Source of the DNA: Lepidostoma basale | Lineage: Eukaryota > Arthropoda > Insecta > Trichoptera > Lepidostomatidae | Length of the DNA: 64,000 nt | NCBI GenBank assembly: GCA_022606425.2 | Contig: JAHDVF020000994.1 | Span: 62,001-126,000, forward strand | Direction: 5' to 3' | Shown here: one piece after another, positions 51,503 through 62,045 of the stretch | Layout of the letters: each line of letters begins with the position of its first letter | How positions within the stretch are numbered: the first letter of the stretch is position 1 | The notes under the pieces: generated by a model | What the model was told of the DNA's origin: nothing | Seen by the model: the letters and a program-made list of their open reading frames with translations, nothing else | The model's database searches: none | Position numbers and translations under genes: made by a program

Positions 51503-52284
51503 GTAGAGATTTAAACATTATTTATTCACTTTTACGTTCATCCTCAAAAAAAAAAAACAATCATAATATATAAACATTTTAAATATAAGTATTAGATACG
51601 GCGTTTTATTTCCAAATCTCGAAACAACGTACTTTTTTTGTTGATAAAAGCGGATTGCCTCAGGCAACTAAAATCTACGAATGTACGTTTAAAACACGTA
51701 AATTGAGCTTTTTGAGCATTAATGTATCACGTGATTACAAAGTACTCTCTATTATTCACAGAACGTAAATTGCAAACGTGATTTGTGAAATAAAAGATGC
51801 AAAAAATATACAATGCAAACCATTCTTCAGATATTATTATGAAAAATGTATTTTACCATTATTTCAAAGATAACTTACTTACTTCACTATACATAGGGTT
51901 AGGGTTAAATGGATGGTTAGGGTCGTGGGGGGACATATAGTGCTGGAAGGTGTGTGTACCAGTTAATGCCATGAAATGCCATAGTTGCATAACATCAGCA
52001 ATACTACCATCTAGTCCGACTCTCTGACGCAGAACTATATGTCACCGTTGGATTGATGATGATGTTATAATTACGCAGCTTTGTGTTTATGGACAAAAGC
52101 TTGGACCTCAGGAACATCTGAGGACGGAGGCTGCAGCACGTAGACCCTTCTGAACTGTTAATAATTTCGCATGAATATCATCAGTTTTCGTCATGAATGT
52201 TCGTCGTACCGAGATAAGTAAACACTCTCATTTGCTTCTCCATGCAGATAAAAAGCTTTCCAAAGCGGTAAGGATTACCAAATT
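51503..52284. other. Unassigned sequence
   Basis: 52040-52065 ends GGATTGATGATGATG, perhaps the tail of an RTE-like scrap. Confidence 0.35.
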
Positions 52285-52632
52285 AGAATACCATCAAATC
52301 TTCATAGATGGCGCTAGTGTGTAGATTGAAACTACCATGTAAAGGGTGGTGTTACAGATAAACATATATACAACTTCCAAAATTTTTTCAGACATGGTGG
52401 TCATAAGAAAAGTTGGAATGGGGAATGTTGTATTACATAAAGCGTGCGCTTAACCCAACAAATGACAGGTTATAAGTCTTGTAAACACATCGATCACCAT
52501 ATTCTGTTACCAATTTGCATCTTTGTCTCTATTGAGATACAATTAATCCTTGAATTGATAACCCGCAATGGGTAAAATCCAGTATTCGTCTACAAGTATT
52601 TGTATACATTCAAAATGTTGTATAATATTTTA
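52285..52632 (-). repeat. Family F copy, permuted
   Basis: Begins inside the unit (AATCTTCATAGATGGCGCTA), passes the start block and continues into TGATAACCCGCAATGGGTAA and GTATTTGTATACATTCAAAA, which belong to the other end of a linear unit. Confidence 0.75.
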
Positions 52633-53318
52633 AATAAAATATTCTAATCATGTATACGTAGATGTGATGTTTCGGCGTAGTTGTGACCGTTTTGTTATAT
52701 ACCTTTTTTATTATTATTTTTAACTCTTTGAAATGTTTGTTAACCTTAATTTTGTTTCATACTGTCGTATTCTAATTATTCTATTCATTTAAATTTGTTG
52801 TAGCGTGTATTATAATTAATGTGACTAGACGTCCTGTTTTAACCGGGACTGTCCCATTTTCAGGCAGCCTGTCCCGGTGTTCCCGAAAACAGCTTCGAAA
52901 AAAGAAAGAAACTCGCAGTAATTTTTTTTAATTTTAAAAAATAAGCGCGCAAATAAGCATTCTGGCGGTAGAATCTGGTACTGGCAGTTGAAGACGTGGG
53001 CATGCGCAGTAAAATAAAACAGTATTTTCATTGCGATTGCGCATAAAAACTCATAATGTATTTGACCATACATAAAACGTTCACAGAATTGAAGTGATTA
53101 AAATTTCTTGTGTGTACCCTTAGATTTCAAAATGATAATTTTGGCAATTTTCTCGAAAACATCGCTATACGATATATCGTATAAGTTGTCCAAATTTATT
53201 GTTATTTTTAAGCACCTACCTTTTTTCGGTGCCCCGGTTTGGAGGAAAAATAAATGGTCACGTTAATTATAATAAGCATTACTTTTTTATTTCATTTTTG
53301 ATTTATTTTGTGGATGTT
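52633..53318. other. Unassigned; GC-richer block at 52825-52990
   Basis: GACGTCCTGTTTTAACCGGG and AGCCTGTCCCGGTGTTCCCG form a short locally inverted segment. Its source is unknown to me. Confidence 0.35.
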
Positions 53319-53319
53319 T

Positions 53320-53485
53320 TACGATCGAAGTGTATGCGGGAGATGCCTATTGGTGGCGATGCGGTTCGCAACCCATCACACCGCGTCTCCCGCGGGGCGA
53401 AAAGAGAAGGATGTAGTGCCGCATCGGTTAAAGTGTGACAGTCCATTCTTTCTGCCTACCCTTTCGGGGATGGTTAGTTAGTTAG
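53320..53485 (+). mobile_element. Non-LTR 3' UTR fragment, TTAG tail
   Basis: GAGATGCCTATTGGTGGCGA, GCGGGGCGAAAAGAGAAGGA, TTCTGCCTACCCTTTCGGGG and tail GGTTAGTTAGTTAGTTAGTC. Confidence 0.7.
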
Positions 53486-54059
53486 TTAGTCGTGTTTTCA
53501 TTTTTTTATATATGTATTAAAATCGTTGTATGTTACCTTAATAAATAAATAAATATGTGGTTTGTTTTATTAATAATTTATCACGTGTCTTAGCTGTCTT
53601 AATTCAAAGAGCTTGATGAATGGTTTCCTAGAAACTAGAGTTCTGAAGTAACTTATTACTTTTAAGAAACAAAGCTGGCGAGTCTTACCAATCGCGTAAG
53701 ACTTGTTTGATATTTTACTCTCGGTTAAAAGTAAACATCTCGAACGAAAACTGTCAGCATGCTTCACAAGTATTACGGGCGTCCTTGCTAGAAATACGTT
53801 CGATAAGCTAAAGTAAACTTCATAATTTTCAAGATCATGATATTGGAGTGTACACAGAAAAGATATTTATAAACCCATCAAATATAATAAGCATTTTTAA
53901 GAAAGATTAAAATAAAACTATTTTATGTAGGATATTTTTTTTAAAGGTAGGTACATATACAATACATATTCAAAATGAAAAAAAAAACACATTCAAACAA
54001 TGTGTATGTCTATGATATTGACTTAATTGATTAGATAATTTTATGCCATTATTGTTTAA
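53486..54059. other. Unassigned AT-rich sequence
   Basis: Nothing recognised. Confidence 0.4.
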
Positions 54060-54330
54060 ATATGATTTCGGGCATATGAGCGCCACGGCTAGCTCTAATG
54101 AAGCACAATCGTGAAGTCCAATTTTCGACAATTGTTGTCTTTGTGGATGCGTATTATCCACTTAAGTGTACGTGGTGTGAAAACGATTCACGGTCTTCTG
54201 AACAACTTGCTCGGATGGACGATTATGTCGACCGTAAAATAGACGTAGTGCACGTAGAACCATGATTTTCAAAATAATTTTGCACAATTTGCAAGCGCTG
54301 TTCTGACGTCAGTCTATTCATGGTAAAATG
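54060..54330 (-). pseudogene. Mariner-like transposase N-terminal fragment
   Basis: Minus strand from 54322: MNRLTSEQRLQIVQNYFENH, then a frameshift, HNRPSEQVVQKTVNRF, a stop and VDNTHPQRQQLSKIGLHDCA. EQRLQIV...ENHGS is the start of a DNA-binding HTH of Tc1/mariner-type transposases. Only the N-terminal quarter is left and it carries two breaks. A third mariner-type lineage in the window. Confidence 0.65.
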
Positions 54331-54534
54331 GCAAAACGTTCTGACTACAACTCAACTGTCAAATTGACAGTCTGTAGAAACAATTTTGCCAGTTTAAAAA
54401 CCAAACCTCTAAAAAAACACTCTATATAATAAATGAGATTGGTAAAATAAATTTATGTTATATTGTTTATACATTTTTCGAGTCTTATTAGACAATACCT
54501 TGCAACGATTTGTTATTTATTAAAGATTTTTTAA
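54331..54534. other. Unassigned; may include the mariner-like element end
   Basis: TCAACTGTCAAATTGACAGT is a short palindrome upstream of the fragment. Confidence 0.3.
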
Positions 54535-54645
54535 AACATCACATCGTCTCCCCGAAGGGGGGCAGAAAGAATTGACCGCCACACTGTTATTTTCTGACAC
54601 ACTTCTCTCGATTCCTCAGCATTCATATATCGTGTCATCGAATAC
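54535..54645 (-). pseudogene. TTAG-family 3' end scrap
   Basis: ACATCGTCTCCCCGAAGGGG to CATATATCGTGTCATCGAAT. Confidence 0.65.
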
Positions 54646-55444
54646 AAAATTGCTTATAATTATTAAAGTGTTTAAAGAGGAAAATTTTTTTTTTCATAAA
54701 TAAGCAACCATCGGTCTATCAGATTATTAATTAATTTAACATAATTAGGATTATGTCAAAATAAATAATAAGTACAATATCTTCTTTTTATTTTCAGATA
54801 AAGTTTTCATACTCTATTTTATTAAATTACTCATAAATCGCAGCCTGAAATTAAAAGGTTGACAAGCAACATGAGTGTGATGACGTCACAAAATATTTAA
54901 ATTGTAAATTATTCCGTCGGTATTATAGTAACAATGCTAAAAACTTTGAACATTTGTAACAAATGATTTGGTATTCGGTAAAAAATCGAATGAGTGAAAC
55001 ATGAAAAATGTGCTTAAAAAAAAACAATTATTTTGAATGCTGAGTGTTCAAATTGATGTCCCTAGCTGTTACCCACATGCAAATTACTATAATCGATTCG
55101 GGACCAAGTGACACGGAAAATCGATTCCTGACACCCGGCTCAGTATTATCACAAGTAATGCCTCAATTTCTAGTAACATAAACACATTTCGCACGTGGGC
55201 CGTTCCTTACTTAATGACATCCTTTGACAGCTGTCGAAATTTGAAAGGTCTGAGTATTAATTGACAAGCCCTGCGCCACTTACTCGCGTCCTGTAATGTA
55301 TTCAACTAATAAGTGAGTTCAAGTCTATGTTCCAACACATCCAACTACGTCATCATTTTCTCAATTGTCAAAGGACTTTCGATTTATAGTATTATACATT
55401 TAAAACGTACGAGAATTCATATATATAATTATTTCGTTCACTAG
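54646..55444. other. Unassigned AT-rich sequence
   Basis: Nothing recognised. Confidence 0.4.
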
Positions 55445-55680
55445 AACGAAGGCTAAATGCGGACGCTGAGGATGATAGCAGGAAAGACTCCGAGATAGGG
55501 TGAGGAACACGGTTATCCACGAAATCTGCAAGGTGGAAGATATCGTGAGGTGGGGCAGACAACGCAGAAGATATTGGAATGCGCACGTGCAGAGGATGGA
55601 TCCCACCAGAATCCCACACAGATTCCTGCCGGCTACCGCCCCCCCCCCGGAAGCCCACGTAATAAGAAGATGACAGCAAG
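55445..55680 (+). pseudogene. Non-LTR fragment, REICKVED family
   Basis: Decayed frame with RNTVIHEICKVEDIVRWGRQ and RRRYWNAHVQRMDPTRIPHR; a run of nine C near 55640 breaks the rest. Confidence 0.75.
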
Positions 55681-55754
55681 CTGCCGAAACTAGTAGAACA
55701 TAAGCACAAGTGAAAGCACACTAAATACATAATAATAAATGAATTTATACATAA
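55681..55754 (+). repeat. Family B-prime scrap
   Basis: GCAAGCTGCCGAAACTAGTA then CACAAGTGAAAGCACACTAA, the 3' half of the 58740-58935 unit. A small duplication of ATAATAAATGAA follows. Confidence 0.6.
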
Positions 55755-56040
55755 TGATAAATGAATAGGAATACAGCAATCCGAGAAATCTGCGGGGTCG
55801 AAGATGTGGTCAGATGGGGACGTCAAAGACGGCGATACTGGCATCAACACGTAGAAAGGATGAGCTCAAATAGGATACTATACGTGGCTCTTCATGGAAC
55901 GCCAAACGGACAACGCCGACCAGGAAGGCCCCCGAAACGGTGGAGAGAAGGCTGGAGTTCAGCGTCTCAAGAGGACCCGCCTGAAATAACAGACTCCTGG
56001 GTCTACCAAAAGTGAAGAAGAAGAAAAAGAATTTTGTATA
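55755..56040 (+). pseudogene. Non-LTR C-terminus, REICKVED family, best copy
   Basis: ORF 55761-56015 (84 codons): NTAIREICGVEDVVRWGRQR, RRYWHQHVERMSSNRILYVA, GRPPKRWREGW, end TDSWVYQK, stop, GAAGAAGAAGAAAAAGAA tail. 5'-truncated; only the last part of the ORF, beyond any catalytic residue. Confidence 0.8.
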
Positions 56041-56087
56041 ATTTTTTTTACTGTTATATGAAATAATTGTTTTTGTATCACAATTGT

Positions 56088-56358
56088 ATCTTATTTCACG
56101 CGACAGCTGTTTCATCAACCTATGTTGTTATCAATAATATATCAAATGTCAAATTTTCGTGATTTTTCGAATTATGTTTTTCGAAAATTTGACATTCGTT
56201 ACATTATTGTAACACCTGATGATGTGAACATTGTTTAATGAAACAGCTGTCGCGTAAAATAAAATACAATTGTGATACAAAAACAAAGTTATATAATTTA
56301 ACAGTTTGAAATGTTAAGGTATCATAGTGTTTCGGCCAAAACTATGGACTATTTTTTT
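56088..56358. repeat. Family A inverted pair with long loop
   Basis: Minus arm (CGCGACAGCTGTTTCATCAA) and plus arm (core 56216-56251: CTGATGA-T-GTGAAC...-GAAACAGCTGTC). The loop holds its own palindrome CGAAAATTTGACATTC / AATGTCAAATTTTCG. The plus core keeps CTGATGA, GAAA and GTC; stem II is weak. Family 3' module ends at 56355. Confidence 0.7.
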
Positions 56359-56374
56359 GTTTTTTGTTTTCATT

Positions 56375-56478
56375 ATCAAATAGATGGAGGTTCAGCTGGG
56401 AGTCGACCTCCCAAGAGAGGCCAGCCTAATTTCAGGAACAGACCAAAGGACTAAACGAAGAAGAAGAAGAAGAATATT
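56375..56478 (+). pseudogene. REICKVED-family 3' end scrap
   Basis: GTTCAGCTGGGAGTCGACCT to ACGAAGAAGAAGAAGAAGAA. Confidence 0.65.
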
Positions 56479-56834
56479 TTTTTTTTCATGAAGCTTTAAA
56501 CTGCCCTGCGATTCATCTCATACATTATTTAGGTTTGGCATTCAATGTATTAATAAAAAAAATGGTGAATAATTGAAATATTCGCATCTTGAATAACATA
56601 GAAGTTTGAATCAATAGGAGCAAGAAGATCTCATCTTAAATTCTCCGTTCAATAATCTTATTTATACACAGCGTTCATAATAAATTTGAATTAACTATTG
56701 ACACAGATTCATATTTCTTAACACACTGAATGACTGATATCTACCTCTGAATTAATTTGCAATAACCCAAATTCAATAAGAAATTCAATATCTTGATCTC
56801 GAGCAGCGTGCTGATATTACTAATATTCATACAA
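56479..56834. other. Unassigned AT-rich sequence
   Basis: Nothing recognised. Confidence 0.35.
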
Positions 56835-56915
56835 TTAAATAGTCCATTGTTTTGGCTGAAACTCTATGATACATACGACGAGTACTTCAACATTATTACT
56901 GTTAAAATTTAAGTA
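56835..56915 (-). repeat. Family A 3' module
   Basis: AAATAGTCCATTGTTTTGGC to TTATTACTGTTAAAATTTAA, without a core; a TTAG-family retroelement begins where it ends. Confidence 0.7.
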
Positions 56916-57560
56916 TAACTAACTAACTAACCATGACGCCGTCTCCCCGAAGGGGTAGGCAGAAGGAATGGACTGCCACACTTTTCTTTCCTGACATATT
57001 TCTCTCGCTTCCTCAACATTCATACATGGTGTAATGCACGCGCGTCGATTTCTCTGACTCCTCACATGGCCGACATTCAATATTTGATTTATTTGATCTG
57101 CCACGTTTTCCTCGGTATTCCTCTATTTCTGGTTCCAATTAACATATAATTTTTTTACCATTCTTTCTTCATTCATTCTTTCCATATGTCCAAACCATAT
57201 TAATGATCCTTTCATTATTTTGTTCATGACACCATCATTCGCACCGCATTCACTTTTATATTTTCATTCGACACTCTATCATACGCAGAGTATCTACACA
57301 TTCGTCTAAGAGATCTCATTTCTACTGCATTTATTCTACTTTCATCCTTTTTTTGCCAGTAGAAGAACACCATTGTGCACTGCCATTCTAGCTTTTTTGG
57401 ATAGGTTTTTGTTTGCGATGACAACTTTAAGTGCACCATTCACTTTGTTGCCTGCCCCAACCCTTCTTTCAATATCCCTCTCCACTCTCCCATCTCTTGT
57501 AAACATACTACCTAAATACACGAACTCAACTACTCGCTCCAAATTTTCAAAACAAAAACA
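56916..57560 (-). pseudogene. TTAG-tailed non-LTR fragment, longest TTAG coding reach
   Basis: Minus frames: 57542-57342 (ERVVEFVYLGSMFTRDGRVE, RRVGAGNKVNGALKVVIANK, SKKARMAVHNGVL), a deletion, 57439-57224 (WQKKDESRINAVEMRSLRRM), then the C-terminal part 57104-56919 (INQILNVGHVRSQRNRRACI). It lies between family A pieces: a 3' module on the left and a paired unit starting at 57570 on the right, which suggests insertion in family A. Confidence 0.85.
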
Positions 57561-57564
57561 TTTT

Positions 57565-57790
57565 TTTTACTGTTTTAATATCACAATTTCTATTTATTCA
57601 CTGAGAGTGTCGTGACAGCTATTTCGCCAACCGATGCTGGCATCATCAGATGTTACAATAAATAATAAATTTATTGTAACACCCGATGATGCCAACATCG
57701 GCTGGCGAAACAGCTGTCGCAATACTCTCAGTGAATAAAAAGAAATTGTGATATAACGAGTATAACAGTGTTTCAAATTTTTAACCGTAA
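57565..57790. repeat. Family A inverted pair
   Basis: Arms 57600-57650 (minus) and 57675-57725 (plus) are near-perfect inverted copies around AATAAATAATAAATTTATTG. The plus arm has CCGATGA (C at U4) with a perfect GAAACAGCTGTC; the minus arm has an exact core. Outer words CACTGAGAGTGTCG and ACTCTCAGTGAATA also pair. Confidence 0.8.
57614..57649 (-). ncRNA. Hammerhead ribozyme-like core, family A
   Basis: Minus strand: CTGATGA (57649-57643), extra T, stem II GCCAGCATCGGTTGGC, GAAA, TAGCTGT, C at 57614 (GTC site). One C-to-T change makes a G-U pair in the palindromic stem III. All invariant hammerhead residues are intact. Confidence 0.5.
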
Positions 57791-58082
57791 TTCATACAAT
57801 TGATTGATGAATTCGTTTGAAATTATCTAGACATTTATATGTATGCAGCCTTATATTTTTCGGTAAAAATGCCCTTAACAGATTTTTTTTGTTCCAGCTT
57901 AAGATTTTTTTTTTTGAAAAACCAAGATTTATAAAAATAAATATACACTAATATGTTTCAGAGCTGTAGGCAGAGCAATAATATTTTTGCTCTGTAAACG
58001 CATTGCTTAGTATGTGGATGATTAATCATACGAAACCGGTCGGTGGTTATAAAAACAAGCAAACTGACTTGAAAATGAATAT
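57791..58082. repeat. Mostly unassigned; family H 3' half at 58025-58065
   Basis: CATACGAAACCGGTCGGTGG then TTATAAAAACAAGC matches the 3' part of the family H unit at 4139-4165. No CTGANGA upstream. Confidence 0.4.
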
Positions 58083-58160
58083 TTGAGTAGTCCATTGTTT
58101 TGGCAGAAACACTATGATAACTTAACATTTAAGACTGTTAAATTAAATAACTTTATTTTA
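58083..58160 (-). repeat. Family A 3' module
   Basis: GTAGTCCATTGTTTTGGCAG to AAGACTGTTAAATTAAATAA. Confidence 0.65.
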
Positions 58161-58269
58161 AAATAAAATACAATTGTGATATAAAAAGTTAAAACATTTT
58201 AGTGTTTCAATTACTTGTATAAACGTGTCACTACAAATTTAGTGCTTTTTTTTCCAAGTTGTATACATT

Positions 58270-58460
58270 ATATGGAGACGACCTCCGTGGCAGAGTGGCA
58301 AGAGCTATGACAGTCACATCAAAGGTTCCGGGTTCAATTCCCGGCGATGAGAGTGTGATTTTCGCACTGTCTTCGGTCTGATTGTCGTTTCTGAGGTCGA
58401 TTAACTTATTAATAACTAAAAATTTGTACACAGTAATTGATTTTAAATAAGCTGCAGTCA
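58270..58460 (+). mobile_element. tRNA-derived SINE
   Basis: A box TGGCAGAGTGG (58289-58299) and B box GGTTCAATTCC. The body is diverged: GTGTGATTTTCGCACTGTCT is present but the TGGCGAT block is lost. Confidence 0.85.
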
Positions 58461-58604
58461 AGAAATGTGGTAAGCAACGGGAAACTATAACAATAAAGGC
58501 CCAAGTGGCACCCTAAGAACCAGCAAAAATGGTAACTTCGCTGCAAACTAATCCCTTAATATTATATTACCAAAATAATATTTGTTAACGTTTTTATATT
58601 TTGA
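58461..58604. other. Unassigned spacer
   Basis: Nothing recognised. Confidence 0.3.
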
Positions 58605-58670
58605 AACAAATAAATTGAATAATCCATTGTTTTGGCCGAAACACTATAATACTTCAACAGTATTAAATAA
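58605..58670 (-). repeat. Family A 3' module
   Basis: GAATAATCCATTGTTTTGGC to ATACTTCAACAGTATT; no core. Confidence 0.65.
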
Positions 58671-58935
58671 TGAAAACAAAAAAAAAATGGTACAAAATTT
58701 CTTTATTATTATTTATTATATTTAGTGTACTTCCACTTGTGTTTATCGTCGACCGGTTTTGGCAGCTTGCTGCCATCGTCTTGTCTGTGGCACCTTCTGG
58801 TCTATGGCAGCAAGCTGCCGAAACCGATCGACGATAAACACAAATGGAAGCATGCTAAATATATAATTTTTGTTTTCATTATTTAAAATGAACTTTTACC
58901 AAGAAATTTTAATTAAAAATAATAATTTTTTCAAC
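58671..58935. repeat. Family B-prime inverted pair
   Basis: Minus arm: GATGGCAGCAAGCTGCC-AAAACCGGTC. Plus arm: TATGGCAGCAAGCTGCC-GAAACCGATC. The outer words CTTCCACTTGTGTTTATCGT / CGATAAACACAAATGGAAG are inverted. The 3' end TTATTTAAAATGAACTTTTA matches family B, so this is a diverged branch of it. The CUGANGA part is not recognisable. Confidence 0.7.
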
Positions 58936-58969
58936 ATTATTAACTGTTAAATTTACATCGTTATAATAT

Positions 58970-59205
58970 AAAATATTTTTTTACACACTTAATAAGAATG
59001 TCGCGACAGCTGTTTCGCCAAACGATTTTTTCATCACCACCATACAAGTTGTTTGTTTCACCACCACCAATTAAGTTTATTATAACACCCGATGATGCCA
59101 ACACTTGTTGGCGAAACAGGTGTCGCGACATTCTCAATAAGTGAATAATAATAAAATGTTATATTATAACAGTGTAGTAAATTTAACAGTTAACTGTAGT
59201 TAATT
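58970..59205. repeat. Family A inverted pair
   Basis: Minus arm GCGACAGCTGTTTCGCCAAA; plus arm core 59089-59124: CCGATGA-T-GCCAACACTTGTTGGC-GAAACAGGTGTC. U4 is C and the palindrome has one change. The loop has a short CACCACCA repeat. Confidence 0.7.
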
Positions 59206-59623
59206 TAACAGTACTTACTTAGGTAGATGTCAGTTGGTACTATTATTTCAGTTTACAAGGGAAAAGGAAAGATAATCGCATCTGATCTTGATGGCAAACT
59301 TATCCAGTATCCGGTACGTTTCAAAGTTAGAGATAGCCGGGTCGTTGTGTATTATAATAATGGCTTCCTTCCTCAGAAACAATGAATAAAGAGTACTGTT
59401 AGAGGGTACTTTACTAGTTACATTTGTAGCCCCTTGGCAAGGACGGGGGATCATTACCCGGGCTATTGCGAGCGGTTTCCTCAAACAGAGATCAGTGTTA
59501 CGTTTAACTTCGAGATGACATGGTACATTTTCTTTTCATTAGCTTGTGAATGAGACTGCCTTTTGTTTAGTTTAAAATAAATAGAGGTCAAAATAATCCT
59601 TTAATCGTTAAAATGCTTTTTTG
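59206..59623. other. Unassigned sequence
   Basis: A minus ORF (59484-59248) has no domain I know. Confidence 0.35.
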
Positions 59624-59627
59624 TTAA

Positions 59628-60266
59628 CCTATTCGCATAGGTAGCCGTCATATTACGTGTAAGATTTCCTAACCATTAACACTGGTAGCCGTGATATATC
59701 GTTTTGCGACTTTGCAGTACTCTTAGTGGCATTTATTGTAAGAATTTATAACCATAAATTACTACAATACTTACCTACGTCTATTCTTTACAGAAATCTG
59801 TAAAGATAATTATTAAAATTTGTTTAACTTCGTCATAATTACGGTTTACACGTGCACTGTTCGTATATCACATCCGCGAAGTATCCCATCGGCCACCATT
59901 ATACTATATTCGTTTGTTCTGCTTCACGCGCGCATTTGATTTTCGACGTTTTGTTGTATTATTATCTGTTATTTATTATTAATTGTGATAAATTTTAACT
60001 CTGAATATTTTTTTATCAATATCTATTATTTTTGTGTGGTACAGAAAACAAAGAGTGATTTATATATGTGTTAATATATTATATAAAATACTTTTATATT
60101 CATCATCTGATAGCTAAAAGATAACCAAACAAATATTATATGCGAAAATAACCCTGGTAAGTACATTTATCATTCAAATATAAGTTTTTAACAAAAAAAT
60201 TGGTTATAAATATTCGTGCCGTATTTAACGGTACGATTCGTATTTGACCGAGCCATAATGAAAGGG
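59628..60266. mobile_element. Possible piggyBac-like non-autonomous element
   Basis: TTAA at both edges (59624-59627, 60267-60270). The complement of the right end reads TTAACCCTTTCATTATGG; the left end reads TTAACCTATTCGCATAGG. GGTAGCCGT is repeated at 59640 and 59685. The inverted match is imperfect and I see no coding region, so this is tentative. Confidence 0.3.
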
Positions 60267-60309
60267 TTAAAATCTTTTAAGATCTAAATTTTGTTCCATA
60301 TTCATCTTT

Positions 60310-60466
60310 TTTGTTGTTGTATGCAACAGGTCGTTTGAACCCAATTACTGCATGCAATTTATTTTAGCTATTATATTGATTCTCATGACATGTGATAGGT
60401 ACTAAATCTATCGCCATTTTATTGTCACGTGAATTCTACGCTAGACCAAAGACAGTGTTACAATCA
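60310..60466 (-). mobile_element. SINE body, head missing
   Basis: Complement of the SINE body: GTATGCAACAGGTCGTTTGA, TTGATTCTCATGACATGTGA, ATCGCCATTTTATTGTCACG, ending AGACAGTGTTACAATCACAC. It stops exactly where the tRNA head would start. Confidence 0.85.
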
Positions 60467-61055
60467 CACTTCGTCACTTCACTTTACCCACGTTATTTAT
60501 TTTGATATAAGGTGTTATTCTTCTTCTTTATCTTTTTCTGCTTCGTGTCAATGGCAAGCTAGTTTCGTAAGGAGAGTCCTAATAGGGTCTCATTTCTTCT
60601 ATTTATCTTGCCATTTTCGTGGAAGGTTTAGCCGACTTCACATCACTTACACCACTCTTTCTTGCCCGAGGCGAATATTAAATAAATTATTAATATTCTT
60701 GTACATGTTGTTAGGTAATAAAAATAAAGTAGTAATCGTCTGCTAGATACACTAATTTTAGACATCAGAGAGCATAAACTTTTACGTCATGACAGAGAAG
60801 AAGATTCTGGAGGGACCACATCAAGAGAATGTATCCAGTGCAGATTCCCAAGACTGATTGATGATTGATGCATAAAGATTTAGGGCCGTCGATCACCCTG
60901 ATCATCTTCATTACAGGAAAAAAGTTGATATCCTGCATAAACAGATCGCAAGATCTACAATAATAAGAAAGAGAAGACGAGAGCATAGGTACTGTATTTT
61001 TTCTTCTATTTCTTCTATATACGCCATACTTTGTGTTGTTATAATGGTTTATCCC
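60467..61055. other. Unassigned sequence
   Basis: 60505-60560 has TTCTTCTTCTTTATCTTTTT, possibly an antisense retroelement tail. Confidence 0.35.
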
Positions 61056-61406
61056 TCTTTTTCTTTTTTATATACTTTGTATATACAACACTTATAATAT
61101 ATTTTAAAAATAATTACATAGACATGTTTCGGACAAACAGTCCTTCTTCAGTGATACATATTTTAAAGACATATTTTTAAAAATATTATAAAATTGTTTA
61201 CATGTCTGACAGATGTTATAAAGATTTTAAAATATAACATGTCAGATCATGTAAATAATTTTATATTATTTTTAAAAATGTATCCTTATAATATGTATCA
61301 CTGAATAAGGACTGTTTATCCGAAACATGTCTATGTAATTTAATTTTGTTTAATATAAGTGTTATATATACAAAGTATTTAAAAAAGAAAAAGAGAAAAA
61401 ATGTAT
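61056..61406. repeat. Family E inverted pair, full length
   Basis: Nearly perfect palindrome of about 350 bp: the left edge CTCTTTTTCTTTTTTATATA and right edge AAAAAAGAAAAAGAG pair, as do the two hammerhead-like arms. The minus core is exact (61121-61151). The plus core is CTGAATA, with G8 lost. The centre is ACAGATGTTATAAAG / TTTTAAAATATAACATG. Confidence 0.85.
61121..61151 (-). ncRNA. Hammerhead ribozyme-like core, family E, best preserved
   Basis: Minus strand: CTGAAGA, extra A, stem II GGAC-TGTTT-GTCC with four perfect pairs, GAAA, palindrome ACATGT, then C (GTC site) at 61121. Every invariant hammerhead residue is present; the only departure is the inserted A after CUGAAGA. The loopless palindromic stem III would need a second molecule or copy to pair with. 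Confidence 0.5.
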
Positions 61407-61688
61407 TTTTTATTATTTAGTAAAAGGTCGAAAAAAAAATCACAATAGAATAAATTCTGACAAAAATACGTTATTTGAAATACCCTTTTATTATGAAATA
61501 CATTCATTGCTTTGATTTTATTAATGTGATTAATTTATCTGTTGGTGTGCACTGACCAAAATATATTTGAAATGAACAATAAATATCGGTTCAGCGAAAT
61601 TCATTATGACATTAATACAATCAGTAATTCTAACCAGATGCCAGATGTTCAATTACCAAAAACAGGAACATTTCAACTTATTTAAAAA
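61407..61688. other. Unassigned AT-rich sequence
   Basis: Nothing recognised. Confidence 0.35.
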
Positions 61689-61689
61689 T

Positions 61690-62045
61690 AATGATTAAAT
61701 AAAACGATGTTTTTTAACTACATCCAATTTAGTCTTTATTTCGACAGCGACCTGTTTCGCCAGGCTTGCTGGCATCGACAGTCTGGTGACACTATTGTAA
61801 ACTTGGTCCTTTATACATACAGATCAGGGGTGGTAAACATGATTCTATACAAAAATAATCTTCAAATATTTATGTAAAATTTACTGAATTTAAATATTGG
61901 TATTACAGGTATTCAAGGAGGTTCATATTTAATACAATGGGTTTTAAATTTTATTTTCTCTTACATATTCATATATAATGCTTGAAAAAATGGTTATTTT
62001 GTTTTTATAATTACTGAATTTCATTAAATTAATTAAATTAAATTC
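61690..62045 (-). repeat. Family B, long form
   Basis: Inverted match over more than 300 bp to 21955-22294: core complement GACCTGTTTCGCCAGGCTTG, then ACAGATCAGGGGTGGTAAAC and ACATATTCATATATAATGCT. Confidence 0.8.

Noticed and set aside
51899..51915. GGGTTAGGGTTA, telomere-like
   Set aside because: Only two units, and insect telomere repeats are TTAGG; chance.
55392..55850. 152-residue Ser-rich minus ORF
   Set aside because: Antisense shadow of two REICKVED-family fragments.
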